DNA from: Deltaproteobacteria bacterium HGW-Deltaproteobacteria-14
GTDB lineage: Bacteria > Myxococcota_A > UBA9042 > PHBI01
Assembly (NCBI GenBank): GCA_002841945.1
Contig: PHBI01000050.1
Location: 4,053 to 41,767, forward strand
Reading direction: 5' to 3'
DNA length: 37,715 bases
The notes under the pieces were generated by a model. That model made no database searches and had not been told where the DNA came from. It saw only the letters and a program-made list of their open reading frames with translations. The position numbers and the translations under genes are program-made. The stretch's first letter is position 1. Every line of letters starts with the position of its first letter. Positions 34,070-37,715 of the stretch are shown here, one piece after another.

Positions 34070-34975
34070 ATGAAGCTCGCCCACGCCGCGCTCGCGGTGT
34101 CGCTCGTCCTGCTGTCCTTCGCCGCCCCCGCGCGCGCCGCGGTGGAGTGCACGCCGTTCGGCCCCAACGGGGTGCAGCGGTGCGTCGCCGGGCTCCCGAG
34201 CCCGGTGGCCGACACCATCATGGCCTACCAGAAGCAGAGCCAGTGGTGCTGGGCGGCCTCGATCTCGATGGTCTTCCATCACCACGGCCTCACGGTGTCC
34301 CAGCAGGAGATCGTGAAGCAGGCCTGGGGGACGCTGGTCAACATGCCCGCGCAGCCGCAGGACATCGCGCGCAGCCTGAACCGCGACTGGGTCGACGCCC
34401 GGGGGACGCGGTGGCGGGTGGCGACGTCGACCTTGACCGCCGACCCCGCGACCGCGGCGCGCGATCTCGCGGCCGGACGCCCGCTCATCATCGGCACGAT
34501 GGGCCACGCGATGGTGCTGACGGCGTTGACCTATGACCGCGCCGTCGACGGCTCGGGCCAGGTCGTGCTCGCGACGGTGCGCGACCCGTGGCCCGGCAAC
34601 GGCGGTCGCCGCGATCTGAGCGCGCAGGAGTGGATCTCGACGATGCTGCTCACGAGCATCGAGGTGCGGCGCGTCAGCGACGGCGCGGGCGACCGAGCGG
34701 GGCGCGGCGAGCCGCGCTGCCGCACCGTCACCGCGCCGTGCACCCACCCCGCCCACCCGAACGGTGACCTGTCGCCCTGCGCGCACGCGATGCACCCCCT
34801 GGGCGACCTCATCGCGTGCTCACACCCGTGCATGGACCCGTACTACGGCACGGTCCCGTGCCACCCACAGGGCGACGTCATCCCGTGCTCCCACCCCGCC
34901 CACCCGATGGGGGACGTCTCGCCGTGCCAGCACGCCCTCCACCCGCTCGGCGATCGACGCGAGGTCTGCGAGTAG
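34070..34975 (+). CDS. Secreted papain-like cysteine protease with Cys/His repeat tail
   Basis: A 301-residue exported protein with a signal peptide (1-23, cleavage near ARA). The protease domain (about 40-205) has Gln54 and Cys60 in QKQSQWCWAA, spaced as in papain, His146 in GHAMVL, and Asp172 in RDPWPG. It matches the AvrRpt2/C39-like papain fold. The tail (224-301) is a tandem repeat of about 13 residues, C-x-H-x-x-H-P-x-G-D-[LV]-x-P, described separately. Export plus Cys/His pairs suggests a metal-binding or disulfide-linked surface domain. GGAGG lies 4 nt before the ATG. The start is 47 bp after the GNAT stop, so co-transcription with the ATP-grasp/GNAT pair is likely. Confidence 0.85.
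   Translation: MKLAHAALAVSLVLLSFAAPARAAVECTPFGPNGVQRCVAGLPSPVADTIMAYQKQSQWCWAASISMVFHHHGLTVSQQEIVKQAWGTLVNMPAQPQDIARSLNRDWVDARGTRWRVATSTLTADPATAARDLAAGRPLIIGTMGHAMVLTALTYDRAVDGSGQVVLATVRDPWPGNGGRRDLSAQEWISTMLLTSIEVRRVSDGAGDRAGRGEPRCRTVTAPCTHPAHPNGDLSPCAHAMHPLGDLIACSHPCMDPYYGTVPCHPQGDVIPCSHPAHPMGDVSPCQHALHPLGDRREVCE
34739..34972 (+). repeat. Cys/His tandem repeat in the protease tail (39 bp unit)
   Basis: Units begin with TGC codons at 34739, 34778, 34817, 34859, 34886 and 34925. Four units follow C-x-H-x-x-H-P-x-G-D closely: CTHPAHPNGD, CAHAMHPLGD, CSHPAHPMGD and CQHALHPLGD. Between them is a variant (CSHPCMDPYYGTVP) plus a shortened unit (CHPQGDVIP). The DNA repeat has diverged, so it is old and kept by selection on the protein. 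Confidence 0.9.
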
Positions 34976-34977
34976 CC

Positions 34978-34993
34978 GGGCGCGTACGCGCCC
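34978..34993. repeat. 16 bp perfect palindrome after the protease gene
   Basis: GGGCGCGTACGCGCCC at 34978-34993 is self-complementary and lies 2 bp past the protease stop. It could be a short 3'-end hairpin or a protein-binding site. Confidence 0.5.
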
Positions 34994-35118
34994 CGCAGGT
35001 CGCCCAGCCCCCGCCCGCGCCGGGCGGCTCCAGACCACGCCAGGGTTTCAGAGGGCACCAGCGACAGGCCCGCCGCACCCGGGGCCGCGGCGGACGCGCT
35101 CGGCGCAGACCGTCGAGG

Positions 35119-37662
35119 TCAGTTCTTCGCCAACTCGACCAGCCCCGCGCCCTCGTCGAGGCGGATGACGCCGCGCTTGACCCCGGCGAAGCGCTCGACG
35201 AGGCCGCTCTGCCAGCGCACCTCGAGCTCGTCGACCTGCGCGGCCCCCCCGAGGCCGAAGAAGGCGACCGGCTCACCCTGGATCGCGCCGTTGGTGGACT
35301 CGATGGTCCGGACCAGCTTGCGCCCGCCGAGGGTCGCGGTGACCACCGCGCCGATCCCGTCGCGGTTGCTCTTCGAGCCCCGCGCGAACACGGTCAGGGT
35401 GTTGCGGTTCGCCCCCTGGTTCTTCAGCAGCGTCACCGTCCGGAAGCGGACGCCGGGCGCCGGGTCGCAGTTGCGCAGCATCAGGTCCTGACGGCCGTCG
35501 CCGTCGAAGTCCGCCGCCGCCGCGACGTAGCCGTCCTCGAGGCGATCGGCCCCCTCGAGGTAGCCGACCTCGGTGAAGGTCCCGTCCCCGTTGTTGCGGA
35601 ACAGGCGGTTGCGCTCGTAGCCGGCCATCGTCAGCGACGGCGCCTCCCCGAGGTCGCCGCCGCGGGGGTTGGCGAGGTCGCCCCGGAACTCGCGCAGGAT
35701 GTCGAGCACCGGGTTCGGCCCCGACAGCTCCGCCACGTCCGCGCCGGCGCCGAAGATCGGGTCCTTGTCGGTGCGGAGGAGGGTGCGCACGAAGGCGCTC
35801 GATAGGTCCTGCGCGCCGGCGCCCGACCACAGCCCGTTCGACACGTAGATGTCCGGCGCACCGTCGCCGTTGTAGTCGATGAAGTTGACCCCGGCCGGAG
35901 CCTCGCCCGCGAAGCCCAGGCCGGCCTCCGCGGTGACGTCGACGAAGCGCTCGCCGTCGTTGCGGTACAGGATGTTGCCCAGGAAGGTGGTCGACATGTC
36001 CGCCAGGGTCGCCCGCAGCCGCCCCGTCGAGCGGTCGAGCCAGGAGTTCACGATGCGGCGGCCGTCCACCAGGTCGATGGCCGTCAGGGTCACGTCGACG
36101 AGCCCGTCACCGTCGTAGTCGGCCTGGGCGGCGGCCATCCCGAAGCCGCGCAGGCGGATCCCCGTCGCCTCGTTGCCGCGGGTGAACTTGCCCGCGCCGT
36201 CGTTGAGGTAGACCGGGCTCTCGAGGCCGCTGTCGTCGACCACGACCAGATCGGGATCGCCGTCCTGGTCGAGGTCACCGACCATCGCCGCGTGGGGGAA
36301 GCCCTCTGACTCGGTCGGCACCTGCGAGAAGTTCCACTCGCCGTCGTTGAGCCACACGCCGTTGACGACCAGCTCACCCTCGCGCGGGTTGTGGGCGAGG
36401 TCGTTGGTGAAGTCGCGCACGCCCGGGAAGCCGATATAGATGTCGAGCAAGCCGTTCTTGTCGAAGTCGGCGATCGCCATCGGCATCGCGCGGTCGAACT
36501 CGTCGTAGCGGGTCAGGATGTCGCCCTCGAAGGCGAAGGTCCCGTCACCGTTGTTGCGGTAAGCGACGAGGTCGCGGTGGCACTCGCCGCCGCGATCGGT
36601 GCACGGCGCGCTCGCCACGCCCGCCGCGGCCGCGTCGGGGATGAAGCGGATGAGCACGAGGTCGCGGTGGCCGTCGTTGTCGAGGTCCGCGAAGGCCGCG
36701 GCCTTGACCAGGTTCTCGCCGCGCAGGCCGGCCTCGTCGGTGACGTCCTCGAAGCCGTCGCCGGTGTTGCGCAGCAGCTGCGAGCGCCCGAAGTGCCCGA
36801 GCAGGACGTCCGGCCGGCGATCGCCGTCGTAGTCCGCCACGGCCATCGCGTAGCCGCCCCGCCGGATGGCCTCGGCGCGGCTCGTCACCGGGACCGCGTC
36901 GAGCCCCGCGGCCGCCGTCCCGTCGACGAAGGTCGGCTGGCGGTCACTCGCCAGGGTGAGCCGCTCGGCGGACCTCGCCGTGATGGAGGCGAGCCGCCAG
37001 CCCGCCGCGCCGCGCTTCACCGCGACCGCCAGCTCGCCGCGATCGGCGCGGCGCTGCCCGGCGGTGGTGACCCCGCGCACGTCGTAGCGGACGGTCAGCT
37101 CCGCCGCGTCACCGCTCGGGACGAAGCGGAGCACGTAGAGCGACACGTCCTCGAGCTGCGCGAAGGCCCTCAGGTAGGCCGCCACGTCCGCGCCGAGGTC
37201 GGCCGCGGCGACGGGCTCCGGGCGCACCTCGACGACGCCGTCGCGATCGCGGACCGGGGTCAGGGGGGCGCTCGCCCAGCTGGTCCCCGCGGCTCCCGGG
37301 GCCAGGAGCGCCGCAAAGGCCGCGCCGTCGCGCGCCACCCAGGCGGCCGACCACGGCCGCAGGACGTCCTGCTGCACGGCGGCGTAGGCCCGCTCGTCGG
37401 TGTTGACGGCCGCGATCCCCTCGTCGCGCTCGAGCGCGTTCAGGAGCATCCCGACGAGCTTCGAGGCGGCGACCCGCGGCGTCGGCGCGGCGGTCGCGAC
37501 GGCGGGCGCCGGGGTGGGTCGTTCGGCCGCGGCGGCGAGCGGCGCGGCGGGCGGCTGTGGCGCCGGTGCGGGTGCGGGTGCGGGTGTTGCCTCGCCCTTG
37601 CACCCGGTCGACCCGAGCGCCAACAGGACCCCGATCGCTGCGACCAAGTCGTAACGACGCAT
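35119..37662 (-). CDS. FG-GAP / ASPIC-UnbV repeat lipoprotein
   Basis: An 847-residue exported lipoprotein; the signal (6-20) ends in GSTGC, and a Pro/Ala-rich linker (about 27-60) follows. A helical region is then followed by five or more FG-GAP/VCBS-type repeats with Asp-rich Ca2+ loops (DYDGDRRPDVLL, DLDNDGHRDLVL, DLDQDGDPDLVV, DYDGDGLVDVTL, DYNGDGAPDIYV, DFDGDGRQDLML), forming a probable beta-propeller. The C-terminus (LRNTVTVFARG-like to VEVRWQSGL) matches ASPIC-UnbV, also known from CRTAC-type proteins. Two ATGs are adjacent (37665 and 37662); GGAGG lies 5 nt before the second, so I use that. A role in adhesion or carbohydrate binding is inferred; no catalytic site is visible. Confidence 0.88.
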   Translation of the reverse strand: MRRYDLVAAIGVLLALGSTGCKGEATPAPAPAPAPQPPAAPLAAAAERPTPAPAVATAAPTPRVAASKLVGMLLNALERDEGIAAVNTDERAYAAVQQDVLRPWSAAWVARDGAAFAALLAPGAAGTSWASAPLTPVRDRDGVVEVRPEPVAAADLGADVAAYLRAFAQLEDVSLYVLRFVPSGDAAELTVRYDVRGVTTAGQRRADRGELAVAVKRGAAGWRLASITARSAERLTLASDRQPTFVDGTAAAGLDAVPVTSRAEAIRRGGYAMAVADYDGDRRPDVLLGHFGRSQLLRNTGDGFEDVTDEAGLRGENLVKAAAFADLDNDGHRDLVLIRFIPDAAAAGVASAPCTDRGGECHRDLVAYRNNGDGTFAFEGDILTRYDEFDRAMPMAIADFDKNGLLDIYIGFPGVRDFTNDLAHNPREGELVVNGVWLNDGEWNFSQVPTESEGFPHAAMVGDLDQDGDPDLVVVDDSGLESPVYLNDGAGKFTRGNEATGIRLRGFGMAAAQADYDGDGLVDVTLTAIDLVDGRRIVNSWLDRSTGRLRATLADMSTTFLGNILYRNDGERFVDVTAEAGLGFAGEAPAGVNFIDYNGDGAPDIYVSNGLWSGAGAQDLSSAFVRTLLRTDKDPIFGAGADVAELSGPNPVLDILREFRGDLANPRGGDLGEAPSLTMAGYERNRLFRNNGDGTFTEVGYLEGADRLEDGYVAAAADFDGDGRQDLMLRNCDPAPGVRFRTVTLLKNQGANRNTLTVFARGSKSNRDGIGAVVTATLGGRKLVRTIESTNGAIQGEPVAFFGLGGAAQVDELEVRWQSGLVERFAGVKRGVIRLDEGAGLVELAKN

Positions 37663-37715
37663 CATCTCCTCCGAGGGCTGGCGATGTTGATTTCCGCAAC
37701 TATGCCGGAGGCCAT

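Overview
The window is about 37.7 kb of very GC-rich DNA with dense, mostly intact bacterial genes and strong G/C preference at third codon positions. The gene content points to a Myxococcota-like (former deltaproteobacterial) genome: many Cys-rich lipoproteins, an IgGFc-binding-type surface protein, MopE-type metal-binding motifs, a DUF507 protein, a cytochrome b558-type succinate dehydrogenase, an FG-GAP/ASPIC-UnbV lipoprotein and a many-PAS GGDEF-EAL regulator. This assignment rests on family content only, not on a marker gene. I see no tRNA, rRNA, CRISPR array, insertion sequence or integrase; it reads as chromosomal backbone with lineage-specific surface and signalling genes.

Layout. 1-4.5 kb (minus): a translationally coupled pair of secreted adhesin-like proteins (IgGFc-binding type, then choice-of-anchor L), a small lipoprotein upstream, and a long hairpin at the downstream end. 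4.6-7.2 kb: a DUF507 protein (plus) and two tandem isocitrate-dehydrogenase-family genes (minus), the second with an eroded NAD-binding motif. 7.5-13.1 kb: a Cys-rich lipoprotein with a good terminator, a zinc-ribbon protein, a DAO-family FAD oxidoreductase convergent with a methyltransferase, and a single-domain response regulator overlapping a small unknown gene. 13.3-21.3 kb (plus): sdhC-sdhA-sdhB, followed 18 bp later by a 1,517-residue protein with a Ser-hydrolase-like C-terminus. 21.3-25.5 kb (minus): an HDOD protein and a PAS4-GGDEF-EAL-REC cyclic-di-GMP enzyme. 25.7-31.3 kb: SlyD-type prolyl isomerase, Cys-rich lipoprotein, membrane-anchored endonuclease/exonuclease/phosphatase protein, RhlB-like DEAD-box helicase and acyl-CoA dehydrogenase. 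31.5-37.7 kb: small secreted barrel-like protein, an overlapping ATP-grasp ligase and GNAT pair, a secreted papain-like protease with a Cys/His repeat tail, and a large FG-GAP lipoprotein.

How the genes fit together. Central metabolism is represented by the IDH pair, succinate dehydrogenase and acyl-CoA dehydrogenase. Cell-surface functions dominate the rest, with seven proteins predicted to be lipidated or secreted at the outer envelope. Signalling is represented by the receiver protein and the HDOD/c-di-GMP unit. The items I would look at first are the degenerate IDH paralogue, the 1,517-residue protein, and the ATP-grasp/GNAT/Cys-His-repeat protease cluster.
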